From contig CALYLW010000212.1 in assembly GCA_944989445.1 (NCBI GenBank), positions 460,001 through 524,000 of the forward strand: DNA of 64,000 nucleotides. Direction: 5' to 3'. Every line of letters begins with the position of its first letter. The first letter of the stretch is position 1. A model generated the notes under the pieces. That model worked only from the letters and a program-made list of their open reading frames with translations. It made no database searches and was not told where the DNA came from. Of this stretch, positions 31,831 to 46,900 are shown in pieces. The position numbers and the translations under genes were made by a program. Source of the DNA: Ampullaceana balthica. Lineage: Eukaryota > Mollusca > Gastropoda > Lymnaeidae.

Positions 31831-34800
31831 GTAGGTAAATCATATTATTTTACTATCTGTTTTTCGGTTGGGAACCCCGGTTTTAATTTTAGTTTGTGTA
31901 ATCTCAGATCTAGACTGCCAATGTTTTCTAACAAACCACAGCTCTGTTACATTTTTTTTCCGTTGTATCCTTTTTTGCAGACGGCCAACTAGGTTTTATG
32001 TATACTACTTAATCAACATTGAAAATTAAAGAAAACATTAATTAACGACTTTATTTTATAAAAGTTTATTTTTAAAAATTCTTCCGTACCTTAAGGAATC
32101 GGCCATAAAATATTAATTTTCTTTCAGTTTTCAAATATTTTTTTCTAACAAATACTAACACTTTGTAAGAGTTATAAATTGAAATAAGAAACGTATTTTT
32201 AAACCCACTTAAAATTACTAAATTCCTTTTGTATATGAAAATAGAGTAATTAAACTTAAATTAAAAAGATTGAATGACTGTCAAATTTGGAAAACTATTA
32301 CCGCGATGAAATAGTTCCATAACACTTGAAAGAGATTGCTTTAATTAAATCGATTACCAGATTTGTGCAATAAATACGCATTCTTTCTAGCTATCAAATA
32401 ATTAATCAAATCAATAAACAAAATATTTTATCTGGCTGCTGACCACCTAATCATCTCCACAAAAATGTATTTGCAATCGTCTAATTATTCAAAACCATAT
32501 TTGTATCAGGTTATGCTATTAAAGGGGCACGGGTGGCATTCGCGATAAGCAAGCGTGCCTAGTGTCGCGGGTTCGAGAACTGTGAAGGTAAATGCTTTTT
32601 CCCCACTGACAAGGGGGTCCCTGAGTCCACCCAGCTCTGAACGGTACCTGACATTAGTTTGGGTAAAGTAAAGGCAGTTGGGAATAATGTTACCCACACT
32701 ATCCTCTTGAATACCAGGGCTACAGAAACGTGCATATCTTGCTTCATCTGCCCCAAAGAACAGCATGATCTAAAATTGGGACTAGACTTACTTTTACATG
32801 CTATTGATACATTAAAAAAATCGTATTTTTGTCTCGCCTTTGACTGTTTTAATAATATAGTAACACAGTTTTACTAATAATTTACCACAGGCATATTGTC
32901 GTGTGACCTGGGATGGTTCGGTTCGCTCTGTCAGTTTAAATGTCACTGCGAGGAAGGATGCGATCCTGACGGCCAGTGTTTAGGAAAGGCTAGGTGCGAG
33001 GCGGGATGGTTTGGACTCCTATGTCAGTACCGTAAGTAAAAATTGGTCTGTTCTAGAGGTTTTTTTTAAAAATCTTACTTGTTTATGTCTTTAAAAAAAT
33101 ATTATTATGTTTTTACTTGTGAATTGATATCGCAACTTAAGTATTGTTAATCTTTTATGAGAATACATATAAATATATAACTGCAAATTTTATTTTTTTC
33201 TTGCAATCTTTCAACCTTACGAAAACTCACAAATCAAAACAAGCATTACATCACATTTTAATAATTAACGTTTTGTGTGTTTCAATTGTAATTGAAAGTA
33301 AATTAATTGTCGGAAAATTCATCTGCAGAAATTTATTTTGTTATTTTAAAGTTATCATATTTAAACCTTAGGCCTACTCTATACGTATAATATAGTTTTA
33401 GTTATATATCCTGAATATTTCATCCTTTAGAAAAGAAAAATAAACAAATAAATCTTAAGATTTTCAATGTCTTTGTATTACACAGAGATTTTTAAAAAAT
33501 ATTATTTTTACATTCACTTGAAAGGCATAACGATTTTTCATTAAAAAATATAATGCATTTTCTTTATTCAAAACGTTAAAGCATAATATCAAAAGTGTTA
33601 AGGTATTTTTAAAAAAAATACTGATTGATTTACTGTTTAGAGAACTTAGCTGCACTCCCGTCAGCTGACGTCTCCACGGTGCCAGTACAAAACGACAGCA
33701 GTTGGTTGGTTGATAACAATGACACAACTTGCAGTCTCGATCAACGACTCCAGTACGTCAGAGTGAAGTGGAACAAATCAGTCGTATTTACCTGGCTGCG
33801 AATCGCAGTCAGGGATGAAGGTTTGGTTTTTTTTTAACTATAAGATGTGGTAATTCTAAGTCAGTTATACATTTCGTTTTTAAAGAAACTAATTTTTTTT
33901 AAATTAAAGCTTTCCAAGCAAACCAGCAAATGTACTTAATATTTCAGCCTATCGATCCATTTATCCATCCATCTATTTATCCATCCATCCATACATACAT
34001 ATATAAATCCATCCATCCTATACTCGAAACTGGCGTTGTTTCCATTTCAACAATTTTACTGGGGATGTCCTCACTTTTTGCCTTTTCATTCTGTCATTCA
34101 GTCAATTTGCAAACATTTACCTGATATTTTCCTCCCTTTCATTCGGGGACTGCTCCGTCTATTTGCGAGCATTTAAATATAAATTAAAAAAGTATAATGC
34201 TTCGAACAATCGCTGTAAAACTTACTATTTTAAAGATGGCCTTATGAGAAAAAATAATGAATACAGTAGTACCTCGAGATAAGAATGCTTCGAGATAAAA
34301 AAAAATCCAAGATACGAAAGGCCAGTAAATAATTTATTGCTCCAAGATACGAAAACAATAAAAAGATAGGACATACGCGCAGCTGACAACAGTTGGCATC
34401 CCGTGACTGCATTCAAAGCGCCACCAACAGTTCGTGTGCAGTTAATGATAATTGCGTGACTCATTTCAGAAACATTGTAACATGCAGTCAAAAACAAGCT
34501 GCATTTGGTTAACATTTGCTAGGAGTCGATTAGTAAGCGAAGATTTTAAAATATTTTTTAAAACTAAGATAAGAAGATGGTGGAAGTGAAGCAAATCAAG
34601 TGAAAGGTGAAATAGTAAATTAGAAAGCGCTCAAGCAAAAGTTTTTTGTTTATTTAATGTTAAAGCAAAAAATATTTTTTTACATAAGTTTAAGTGTTAT
34701 TATACGTTTGTTTAGTGTACATTTGTACTAAATGTAAGTGTTAAGTAGCATTAATTCCTGCAAAATTTGTACATACAATTTTATTTTCATAAAGTTAAAC

Positions 34801-37800
34801 GTTTCGTAAGTAATGCCGTAATTTGTTTCTCCCATCCGTTCTCTTCCCCCTACCACATTCTCAGACACTTCACAACATCGCGTCACTCGCATGGTACATT
34901 TGAAAAAAATATTACTTTTTTATTTATTTTATTCTGTTTTCATTGGTTTATTATTATTTATTTCATTTAAAATGTGTACTTTCAGGGGTGAAGAATCCTG
35001 CTTTGTTTGTCCTTAGTTTTCCTCGATATTTTCAAATCCTAGTGCTGTATCTCCGGGGCTTGAAACGGAATAAGTAATTTGCATGTAAAGCTTAGATTGA
35101 GATACGAAATATCACGAGATATCATGAGATACAAAAGCCCCAAGCGAACGGATTAATTTCGTATCTGGAGGTACCACTGTACAATATTAATAAAAACAAC
35201 AACAACAACACAAAAAAACAAAAAAAACTACAGCATAAATTTTGAAATGGCCTAGAGTTATATCCCTTGACTTTACTCTCAACAGCCACTAATATCACAT
35301 CATTGACACTCAGTTTCAAGGCAGCGTTCGATCAGCACACCTTCTACTGCATCAAAATCAAAACCCTGCGTGTCGATCCACGCACCTTTGAGGTCAGCTG
35401 CTTTGTCAAAAAAGCAATACAACAGCTCACCCTTGGGAGTCACAACCTGAAGAAACTTTGCTCATTTTACGTCAGTGGGGGTAAGTAGTTACATCATGTA
35501 GTAATATCAAAGCTCTTAACTGGTTTTTAAAGAGGTTGCATTTACCATGTTTTCCGTCTTGACCAAGAAAGATAATAATTTTTTCCCTAGATTTTGTAAG
35601 GATTCCGGAATAGGAAAGCGGAAAAGACATTCATAGAATTAACATACTTTTTTTTTCCAAAATGTAACGATTCAGTATAACGTTAGAGCTGCTGCGCCGG
35701 GCCAGCATTAAGGAAACGTTGTAACTAATTGGTCTGTACGTTACATGCGCCTGCTCTACTCTATCTCTGTCTGAACTAGTTTTAATATGTGGGGAGTTGT
35801 ATCAATAAATTATATATTTGCTTCGTCTTTTCTTTGAACACTTTCGTTCCATTTTTGATTCTTTAAATAAAAGAATCCGTTTGATAAATCAAATTAAAAA
35901 ATAGTTTTTTCATTATCTTAATAGGATTATACTCCCACCATACCTCTATCACCTGTAACATACCTCTTCACCTATCTATATCAGTTAATAAAAACATATT
36001 TACAATTTCTCCGGTCATGTTTTTCTTTGGCAAAATAGTTGTTAATTATTGCAGGACAAAACTAAAATTTAGTAGCATGTCTTTTTTAAATTTTGACTTC
36101 GTTATGTCGTATTTTCAAATCTAATCCTGTGATGGCTTTTATAATCGTACTAACATCAAAGTCCGTCCAAGGACGAGAATAAGAGTATGGTGACCTGTGA
36201 AGTTCATGGTAGGACATCACAACATTACCCACCCCCGTCTGTCCAGAGACCCTAACTACCCCCCCCCCTCGAACACCGTGGTCTGTCGAGAGATCCTGCC
36301 TCCCCTCCACGGCGGTTTGTCGAGAGACCCGCCGTCTCGACCAACCATACATGTGCATCACGTCAAAAAAACAAACCCGTAAAAACAAAGTTTTTGACTA
36401 TACATCCCTTATATATGAGACATAACTAACGGTATTGATTATTTTCAAACGCGACAAACATTTACAGACTGAATCTGTCTTAACTCAACTTTGCTTAATA
36501 ACCCTGTGGGGGGGGGAAGGGGAAAAGTCTGGTCACCGATCGCTTGACCGAGCTCAGCGTGACACGTAAAATTTAAACAAAAGCACGCCGGTACTTCGAT
36601 GGGTCGCGTCAACGCGTCAACTCAAACTCTCACGTGGAAAAAACACAATAACAAACAGTGAATTTGAATTACATACGTTATATAAAGATAAACTAAAAAT
36701 GCATGAATTTAATTACGGTACGGTTGATCGATCTGCATTTTGATATGATGCATTGTTAGGTAATACGGGTCTGTGTGCTAAATTTCAGCTCTATCGGATC
36801 ACGGGAAAAGGGTCATTTTTGACTTTTGTGTTTCCGCCCGCCCAAGACAGAGATGACGACAGAACGACAGACAGACAGAGACGGCGGTGAAGTTAATATA
36901 AGGGATTTAAATACTATACATTATAGTTATAACAGCATTATCCACCCCCGTCTGTCACGAGACCCTACCTCCCCCCACACCACCGGTCTGTCCAGAGACC
37001 CTACCCACCCCCCTTTACACGTACATCACGGTCTGTCCAGAGTTATAATAAATAACCAGTAAAATCAAAGCTTCTGACTACAAGTCCCAACGCACACCAC
37101 TCAAAATAAACTCTTGGAAAAAAACTGCACCAAAAAATAACTCGTTTTGAACGTCGTTCAATAAGTAAATGAGATTTAATTTTTCTCCGCCACTGATTGG
37201 CTGTAGGAGTCTGTTGGAGTTTGAGGGACCAATAGCTGTCGATGACCGTACGTAAAATTGCTTTTATTATACAGGATTTATCATGCGTGACCAAAACTCG
37301 TCTCATTACCTCATCGCATGTACACTTATAAACTTAAGGGAGGACTGACCTTTTGAGAATAAGACATTCATTTACATGTGAATGGTCAAAGTGAACACTT
37401 AAAATCAGGTCTAAAAAAGTATTCCCAATGTTCTATATTTAGCCAGAGTGATATTAATGCCTTCCTATATAGGCGCCAATTAATACTTTTTAGCAAAATC
37501 AATTCAATGAATATGTATTAGGTTGTTTTGTAAAAGGCTAACGTTCAATTTGTGTAGTAATTGGGATTTTTAGCATCGGTTTGTTGTCAGACACGATGCG
37601 CTTTTTTTTCTGTTGGGGAGTGTAAAGTGATATTAGTGTAGGACCATCATAACGCTTTGGTCTCCCCACTATGTCTAGCAAAGGGGAAATAAAAGAAGGC
37701 GCTGGTTCTGAGTGGTAAGTCAATACTCTGTTCTCATTGGTAACACATAAAAACAATTTTTTAAAATAAACAACCCCGGAAAAACAAAGTTTTTGAATAT

Positions 37801-40800
37801 AAATCCTGTATATATGACATATCTAAAAGTATTGATTCTGTTGAAACACGACAAAAATTTACAGACTGACACCGACTGATGTTACCTGGCTTTAAAACCC
37901 GGGGAAGGGGAGAAAGGGATATGGACATCGATGGGTGGCGTCAACACTTGAACTCAAATTGCACGTGGGAGAAAAAATAACAAACTGTGAAATTGAATTA
38001 CAAATATTATATAGAGATAAACTAAAAAATGCATTAATTTAATTACGGTACGTTCGTTCGATCTGAAATTTTGATACGATGCATTCTTAGGTGAGACAAG
38101 TCTATGTGCAAAATTTCAGCGCGATGGCCTCACGAAAAGTGGGTCATGTTTTACTTTTGTTTTGTCCGCCCGACCGACGACGAACGACAGACAGAGAGAG
38201 ACGGCGGTGAAGTTAATCTAAGGGATTTAATTTAAAAAACCAGTAAAAACAAAGTTTTTGACTATAAATCCCTTATTTATGAGACATAACTAACAGTATT
38301 GATTATGTTCAAATGCGACAAACATTTACAGACTGAATATCTTACCTCCCTTTTCTTTATAACCGGGAGGGGGAGGTGGGAGAGTGGAAAGGTCTGGTCA
38401 CCGATTGCTGGACCGAGCCAGCGGGACACGTAAAATGTAAACAAAAGCACGCGGTACATCGACGGATGGTGTTAACGCGTGACTGAACTGTCACGTGGAA
38501 AAAAACCATTAACAAACAGTGAAATTGATTTACATACGTTGTATAGAGATACTCTAAAAATGAATTAATTTAATTACGGTAAGTTTGATCGATCTGAAAT
38601 TTTGATACAATGCATTGTTAGGTGACACGAGTCTATGTGCCAAATTTTAGCTCGATGGCATCACGGAAAGTGGGTCTTTTTTAAAATCCCTTATATTAAC
38701 TTTGAAATCTTGTCGTCATCCATCTCTTCAAACGGTGGAAAAACAAAAGTAAAAAATGACCCACTTTACGTGATGCCATCAAGCTGAAATTTAGAAAACG
38801 GACCCGTGTCACCCAGCAATGCATTGTATCCAATTTTCAGATCGATCGAACGTACCGTAATTAAATTAATGCATTTTTAGTTTATCTATATAAACTAATT
38901 GTAGCGGTCGCTATTGTTCACATTTTACGGGTCACTTGACTTCACGTCAGCCACCGATGAACACATCTCGTGTTTTAACCAGGCAAACCACCTAGATTTG
39001 AGTTCACGCGTTGACGCCACCCGCCCATGTCCACACCCCCTCCCCCCTTCCCCCAGTTTTAAAGCCAGGGGAGATATTTTCGGTTTCAGTCTGCAAATGT
39101 TTGTCGCGTTTGAACATAATCAATACTTGTAGTTATGTCTCACATATAAGGGATTTATAGTCAAAAACTTTGTTTTTACGGGGCTGTTTTATTTACTTTT
39201 ATTTTCGCCCGACCGACATACGAAGAGATGACGACAGAGAGAGAGAGAGAGAGACAAGATTTCAAAATTAATATAAGGGATTTAAAAAGTATGTGTTTGT
39301 TCTCAGGCAGGAATCTGGCGCTTAGACAAAATGTTTCTCAATCATCCGAGTCCATAAACACTAGAATAATTGGCAAGGCGTCAAATGCCGTTGACGGCAT
39401 CACTGTTATTGGAAGAAATGCCTGCTCGCACACAAATAACGAAAGCGCCCCGCAGTGGTGGAATCTCACGTTTGACCAAGGGCACGTCATCGCCAGATAC
39501 GTCCTGTACAACAGAGAGAAAGGAATGAGTAAGAAGAGATACACGTATTTGTCATATCTTTTAACAAATTATAACAGTAAAAGAGTTGTTTGTGTGTGTG
39601 TGTGTTTAGAAGCTATTTGATGTAGACAAAGTAATGAGTAAAATAATGAAGTGATAACTTTGGTGTCAATATACCAAATATTTTAGGGCAAGAAACTGCA
39701 CACAATTAGACACGGGAAAATTAACGATTGGTTTTAGAGGTATACTCCCAGAGGAACATTGTCATGGGTGAATCACGAGTGTTTTGCGTGATGGTATGAC
39801 GGAGAGGTCACTTGAGTAACAAGCGCGGGAAGAAAGAGTCGTTCCCATTGGCTAATGAGGTGGGATAGTCAGAGTTAGAGTGGGCTGGTGTCAAGATGGC
39901 AGATGTGTGTGCCTGAGTATTCCACGTTATATAACCTCAAATTATGTTATGTACATAGTATACATATTAAAGTTGTTTTATTGAAACAAGTTTTTCAGAG
40001 GAATATTGTGTACAAGGTTTTGTATTGAGAGAACACCTACAAGAGTTACATTAATAAGTAAATCAGTTACATTGGTGTCGAAGTAAAAGTGATTACCATT
40101 AGGCATTAGGCATTAGTCCTAAGTGAACACAGTACAAGAAGGAGTTATTCTTGGAAGTTACAATTATTTCGTATTTCAAAAAGGAAAGTATTCTCTAAAA
40201 GAAGAAATATTAGCAGCCATCCTATTTTGTGAATATTAAAGGCCGTGTGTGGCAGTATAGAAATAATTGATGATTTTTAGGAATATTTTAAGTATTTCAA
40301 AATGGCGGCTTGACATTGCAGCAAGACGCGCTAAAACTAGGTCACCTAGTTGGTGTTAACCTTACATTCGACAGTGTACACAAGCATACGGACTGTTACA
40401 CGCATTGAACTACGTCACCAAGCTCACTGGTGTGGTTGATTCCAGGAAATATTTGTGAACATGACCTTAAACTTGGAAGGCTGTGCACTATTAGCCACTG
40501 TGTCGGTGTGAATTATAAATCAAGGAACTTAAGTCGTTGTTTGATGGTTGCAGTTTTGGATTGGTGGAGTGAACTAAGTTGTTTAAAAGCTGCTCGAAAG
40601 TGGGAAATTTTTACTAAATGATCTTTATTCAAAACTTTAGACCATCGGATGTGTTTTGTCAATCTGAGGGAGCGTATATATAGAGTATACTTTGGGATCC
40701 CGTGTGAGGATGCTTTGTTTTCTCATCTTGTCAAAACTAAATTTCATGGTTTGGATGTGTCACTTGTTTTGACTTAACATTTTGAGATCGGGATTTTTTC

Positions 40801-43800
40801 ATTTGGAAGATTTTTACCTAAACAAATAAATGCCTACATTGCTTGCCGAATTGCTTGACCCATATTGTTCCATATTGCAAAACATGGATTGCTGCAGGGA
40901 GTTCACTGCCATAGCTAAAGAGATCGGACTAAGTTGAAAAAAAAATGAGAGATTTCATTGAAGAAAAGGTAAAAATTGCTGATGAGAGGAGAAGCTAAGA
41001 ATAGCTGAAGAAAAAGAAAAGCAAACAATTGCTAAAGAAGAAGAAAAGCTAAGAAAAGCTGAAGAAAAAGAAAATAAAAGAATTGCTGAGGAAAAAGACA
41101 GACAAAGACAAATCATTGAAAGAGAAGAAAGACCTGCAAGGAAAGAGCTTGAACAACTTCAAATTAACAAGTTAAAGCTGTAAATTGATTTAGAGAGTAG
41201 AGGCCGCAATCCTGGAGGTGACACAAACGGAAAGTCAGCACCGAAAGACACTATCAAATATAGAAAATGTGATAGCCAGAGAGAAAAAATTGGTGTTTAT
41301 CTGGATTATTTCAAATACATAATGGCCATGGGGGGGGGGTTATAATGAAGAAGATTGGCCAGCACAATTGATGACTCATTTAACTGGAGAAGCATTTGAA
41401 GCTTACAACAGTATATCCAAAGAAGACAAAAGCATATATAAAAATGTCAAAGAGGCACTTCTGTGTCGTTTAGGAAAGTCGGAGAATGATTATAGAAAGG
41501 AATTTCGTGGGGTGAGAGTCAGGATGGACAGGGATCCACGGATCATGGTGCATGAAGTGCGAATTAATTTGACGAAATGGCTGAAACTTGCAGCGATAGA
41601 TATGAGCAATCCAGGGGCCATACTAGACATGGTGTTAATTAACAAGTTTTTAGAAAATGCAACACCAACTCTATTCACATATTTAACTGGTGGGAGGGTT
41701 CGTGCTCAAGCAGAGCTTACAAATGCGTTACGCACATTCAGAGACTCTCATTCAAATGTGGAAATGGATAAGAGACAGGATGTCTTTGCATTAATGCAGA
41801 TTAAGAGTCAAGAGAGAAGACAAGGTATGAGAACCCAATGTCTGCCAAACCAAGGCAACAGACAAACTATTTGCTGGTACTGTGACAAGCCAGTACATGT
41901 GGCGGGGCAGTGTTGCCACAGTAAAGGACAAGCAGGTAGGGTGTCACCTAATGGCTGCCCTGTGGGAAAGAGGGCAGAGGGGGGATCAAGACTGGGAAAC
42001 TTTGAAAACAGAGCTAGACAAGCATGGAAAGAAAAATATCAGCATAATTCCAGACATAGAGATTATGATCAAAGTAGACAATCATTGAGAGACAGACATA
42101 ATCATAATTCCATAAATAGAGATTATAAACAAAGCAGAAAATCATGAAGAGGCAGATATAGTTTTGATTCCAGAATAAGAAATTTTGATCAGCCATGGAG
42201 AAAGAATGAAAACCAAGACATGAATGATAGAAGAAAAGTGAATCAAGAAGAAACAAGCACTTCTGACACTTTAGCCACTATTAAAAATCAAGTATATGGT
42301 AAAAGGGATGAAGGCCATAGTAGCAGAGATAGAGATGCTACTAGTGAATCTGAAATTATTCGTGTGGAATCATCTGAAGTAGGAAGAACAATTGGTAGTT
42401 TATTAAGCAGAATCAAAGACATAGATAAAAACAATGATTTTCAGATAAAGCTTTCTACTGACAGTGACTCATCTGGTCGAAATTCTATTGACCTATCTGG
42501 AAGCACAAATGACATCTAAAAAGCTAAGCAACTCATTCAAGATGCTGGAATTGATATTGTGAATGGACATAATCGAAGTAATGGTTGGTGAATTATTGAA
42601 TATTTAACAGTTTGAAGAAACATTCAAAACCCAACGATTTGAATTCATACGCGTCAACTGAAGAATGACTATTTTTAAACTAGGCTATGCTATTAGCCGA
42701 CTACAAATTTGACATTAAACCTGTGAAGGGAAAAGACAATGTGGTTGCAGACATATTAAGTAGAATGACAATAAATAAAGACATTCTGTAAATTCCTAAG
42801 TGATAAAACCAGAGACTTTATCAATATTAGTCTGTGAATTCCTCAATGATAAAACAAGAGGCTGTATTAAAAAGACATTCTGTGAATTCCTAAATGATAA
42901 AACCAGAGTCTGTATTAATATTAGTATGTGAATTCCTAAATGATACAACCAGAGACTGTAATAATATTAATATTTTTATTCTTTGAACAATAGACAAGGA
43001 ACAGTCTTTGAATTCCACTGGATTATTAGTTAATTTTAATAATATTGATTGCTAAAAATATTTTATTTACCCAAAATTACTGATTTGTTTAAAAATTCAG
43101 TTTCATTTTTTCAGTACAGGTACACTGTTGAAGCCCTACAGATTTTTTCTCTTGATTTTTATGTCTAAATCTTGTGTGTAAGGCTATGAATGTCAATTGA
43201 TGATAAATATTTGAAATTTGAATATATATATATTGATTAATTTGATTTTAATAAGACCAAAAATGTCGTATTTCATAAACATTTTTTTGAAGGATGGGGT
43301 TGAATGTCACGGGTGAATCACGAGTGTTTTGCGTGATGGTATGACGGAGAGGTCACGTGAGTAACAAGCGCGGGGAGAAAGAGTCGTTCCCATTGGCTAA
43401 TGAGGTGGGATAGTCAGAGTTAGAGTGGGCTGGTGTCAAGTTGGCAGATGTGTGTGCCTGAGTATTCCACGTTATATAACCTCAAATTATGTTATGTACA
43501 TAGTATACATATTAAAGTTGTTTTATTGAAACAAGTTCTTCAGAGGATTAATGTGTACAATGCTTAGGCATTGAGAGAACGCCTACAAGAGTTACATTAA
43601 TAAGTAAATCAGTTACAACCATATTTTAGGAGTTTACATACTATGTGTGTAGTTAGTTATTTCTCATTAGCCTAAGGGATTTCAACTTAGATATTAAATC
43701 TACTTTTTTCTTTTGCATTGGGCGGGCGTGTGTGTTGGCGCGTTACAGTTCTCAAAAGGCATATTTTGAGTGATTTGTTTGAGCGTTCTACAATTTAAAA

Positions 43801-43875
43801 AAAATTGCGTTATGTTTTAATTAATTTTTTTTCAACACCAATATTTAAGTTTGTACCATTACTTTATCAATAGCC

Positions 43876-43953
<78 letters not shown>

Positions 43954-46900
43954 CATGAAATGTTTATTATCAATTAGTGTCAGTGCTACACGAAAAACAT
44001 ATATCCTATATTTATGCGTTGCCTCTATCACATTTTTCATTACACCTATTGTTTTTTTTTCCTAAAATTTTATGAACACAAACTATTTTTATTTTCAATA
44101 TCAACATACGTCTATGTAAATTCAGGGGAAATGCTAATGGGATTCAAACTGGAGAGTTTCAATGGCGGCGACAAGCTTTTCTTCAGCTACACGGATAATT
44201 CTACAGAAGCAGCTGCTTCGTATGAAGTCCTGAATGTCGAATGGTTGACGTCCCTGGTGCACAGAGTATTCATAATCCAGACAAGACGCCCTTCGTGGGA
44301 GTCTTCCTACCTGCTAACATTGTGTGAGGTGGAGGCTTACGGAGGTAAGCTGGATAAAGGATTTGATTCCGGCGTCCATATATTACATCACGCAATTTTG
44401 GCATGTTTTTCATTCCCCTCACCCCCTGGTCACGCGTCCTCATCACAACTTAGACCCTCCTTCCTGTATGACGTGACAAAGCTTTGCGCTGTACGCCCAA
44501 ACGACATAAAAGCTGTATTTTCTATTTGAAAAAAGCATGTTTCGAATCACTTTTTTTTCATTTATGTATGTACTTAGTGTAAGATTGCACTCTAATACCG
44601 TAACACGCGTGAGACCATGGAAAACATCATTAAATAATTTTTAAGCAATCAAATATTTATGTTGAATTTGCATTTAAAGTTGCGAGTTTTGATTTGACAT
44701 CAAATTTCTCAAACAACCCCCTCCTCATCGTCACACATCGTGACAAATGTGTGGACCCCCCCTACCCCCTAGGTGCGTGACGTCATTTACGGACGGCACC
44801 ATGTGCAAGTTTCTTTTAAACGTTTGATAATAAAAATAAAAACAATTCCTTCTAAACAGTTGTGTAATCTATTAACAAGAAAAATGTGTTTTTTAACAGA
44901 ATTCCTACAAAGCGTACATAAAAGACAATTTTATATGAGGTTAAAAGAGCTTAGCAGTAATATTGACAAGCTAAATTTTAACTTACTTTAAAAACCCTAT
45001 TTATGGTCGGGTATGTGTTTACAGAGACTATTCCACGAATCCGATTTCCAGACAATACAAATTTACATACTAATGCAAGCTTTTTATGTCCGTTTATATT
45101 TTAATAATAATAATAATGATATAAGTATATAGCGCTGTACCCAGCCAGCATCTGGGCTCTGAGCGCTTCACATAAAATAGTTATGCACATAAACAATCAA
45201 TGCATTCAATAGAATATATACTTATTATAAATACAGCGTAAAGCGACATAACAGTGTACATAAGCTACGTTTATCATTTGAAGAAATATTTGATTGTTGT
45301 TAAATTTATTTTAAATGTACATTTTGAAAATTTGTATTTTAGTTTCGTCTTAAGGGCCTTAGTACTTGTTATACTGTGAATGTATAATGGAAGTGAACTC
45401 CAGTTTTTGGAGGGACACGACGAAACAAAAAATGAGAGAGAGAGAAATGTTTTCTCCAAGTTCCTTAATAAAAACCCTTAGATTAAAACAAAAATGATCT
45501 CACCAGAATGCCGTCCAAAGTCCTGGGGCCTGGATTGCCAGCCGTGCTCTCCCGTGTGTTACAACCAGTCTTGCAACAGGGACTCTGGTGGATGTGACAG
45601 TGGATGCGCTGGGTTCAGGACACCGCCTGATTGTATAGAGCGTGAGTCTAATGTTAAATTATGTGTCTTTAAGCTTCTGGTTAAGACGAAAAATCGTTCA
45701 GATGAAATAGTGTTCTTTCCTAACATTAAAAATGCTTTTTTTTTAATTTTTAAAATCTGAAATTTGACTTTGTGGGGCTGGGATATGACACTTGCTCAAT
45801 GTTAAATGGAAAGTCAGTGATTTATACAGCGATGTCAAGGCATCACATTTAAATTTCATCTCAACTTGTCTTATCTTATCTGTTACAAACGCTTCTTTTA
45901 TACAGAGGATTATTGCGTACTACGCTTACCCATGGTTTGTGTCTAGTCCTGCATTCTAATTAGAGTTTTAAATGTTGATAAGTGTTGGTTTCTCTGAATT
46001 CTTCAGGCAGACCTTTCCTAGCTCCAATTCCGGACTGGAAGAACGAGAATTTGTATGTGTTTGTTCTTGCATACGAATAAGCAAAGTTTTGTATCCATAT
46101 GTCTATCTGATGGTATGACCACTGTCACGGGATAATCACAAGATTAGTGACAGAGAGCTCACATGGGTAGAAAGCGTGCGAAAGCAGTTCTGAAAGTAAT
46201 GGCGAATGTGTGGCTGATGTCTCAACATTATGAAACCTCAATGTTATATTTCTGTACATAGTGTGCATATTAAAGTTATTTTATTGACATTAATTCTTCA
46301 GAGGATTATTGCATGAAAGATTGTGTATTGTGAGAACGCCTACAAAACACATTAACAAGTAATAATGAACTGATGGGTGATAATGGCAACACAGGAACAA
46401 GATAAAGAACGAAATAACTTGTTTTGAAAAGTGTTCTAAATTAATATCATCATAACTCAGACGAGATATTTGTTCAACAGCTTTGAAATCACGTCAGTAT
46501 CCGAGTTGCATTTTTTTCTCTTCTTTTCTTATTTCAGCCTGTCCACCCGGAACCTGGGGGGTCAACTGTAGTTTGAGTTGTAAAAGCAAAGACTGTTTTG
46601 GACACTCGTGTAGCCTTGACACTGGATTTTGTGACATTGGGTGTGCTGGCTGCGTCGACAAACCAAACTGTACTGCTAGTAAGTTAAGTTCATGTTGGGC
46701 CTTTGAAAGTATTTGAAAACTTTGTGAAGACTATTTAGCGGTCACATCTTTAAAAAAAATGTTTTAATAAGAATAATAATGACTTACTTGGGATTACATG
46801 GAAGATAAGATAAACTAAGATCATTTGAACAAAAAACATGACACTGTTGTTTGTCTACTGTAGTTCACTTTGCAATAAACTATATACAGATCCATATTTG

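Larger units (their letters stand above)
39760..43617 (+). mobile_element. LTR retrotransposon (Ty3/gypsy-like), internally deleted
   Basis: Two nearly identical LTRs (39760-40071 and 43305-43617) beginning TGTCA and ending TTACA, flanked by AACAT and ACCAT (4 of 5). After the left LTR comes a primer-site-like TTGGTGTCGAAGT. The inside holds a gag region and a short piece ending an RNase H-like domain near 42685-42770 (GKDNVVADILSRM). Protease, most of reverse transcriptase and integrase are absent, so the copy cannot be autonomous. Inserted in an intron of gene 2 in sense orientation. Confidence 0.88.
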
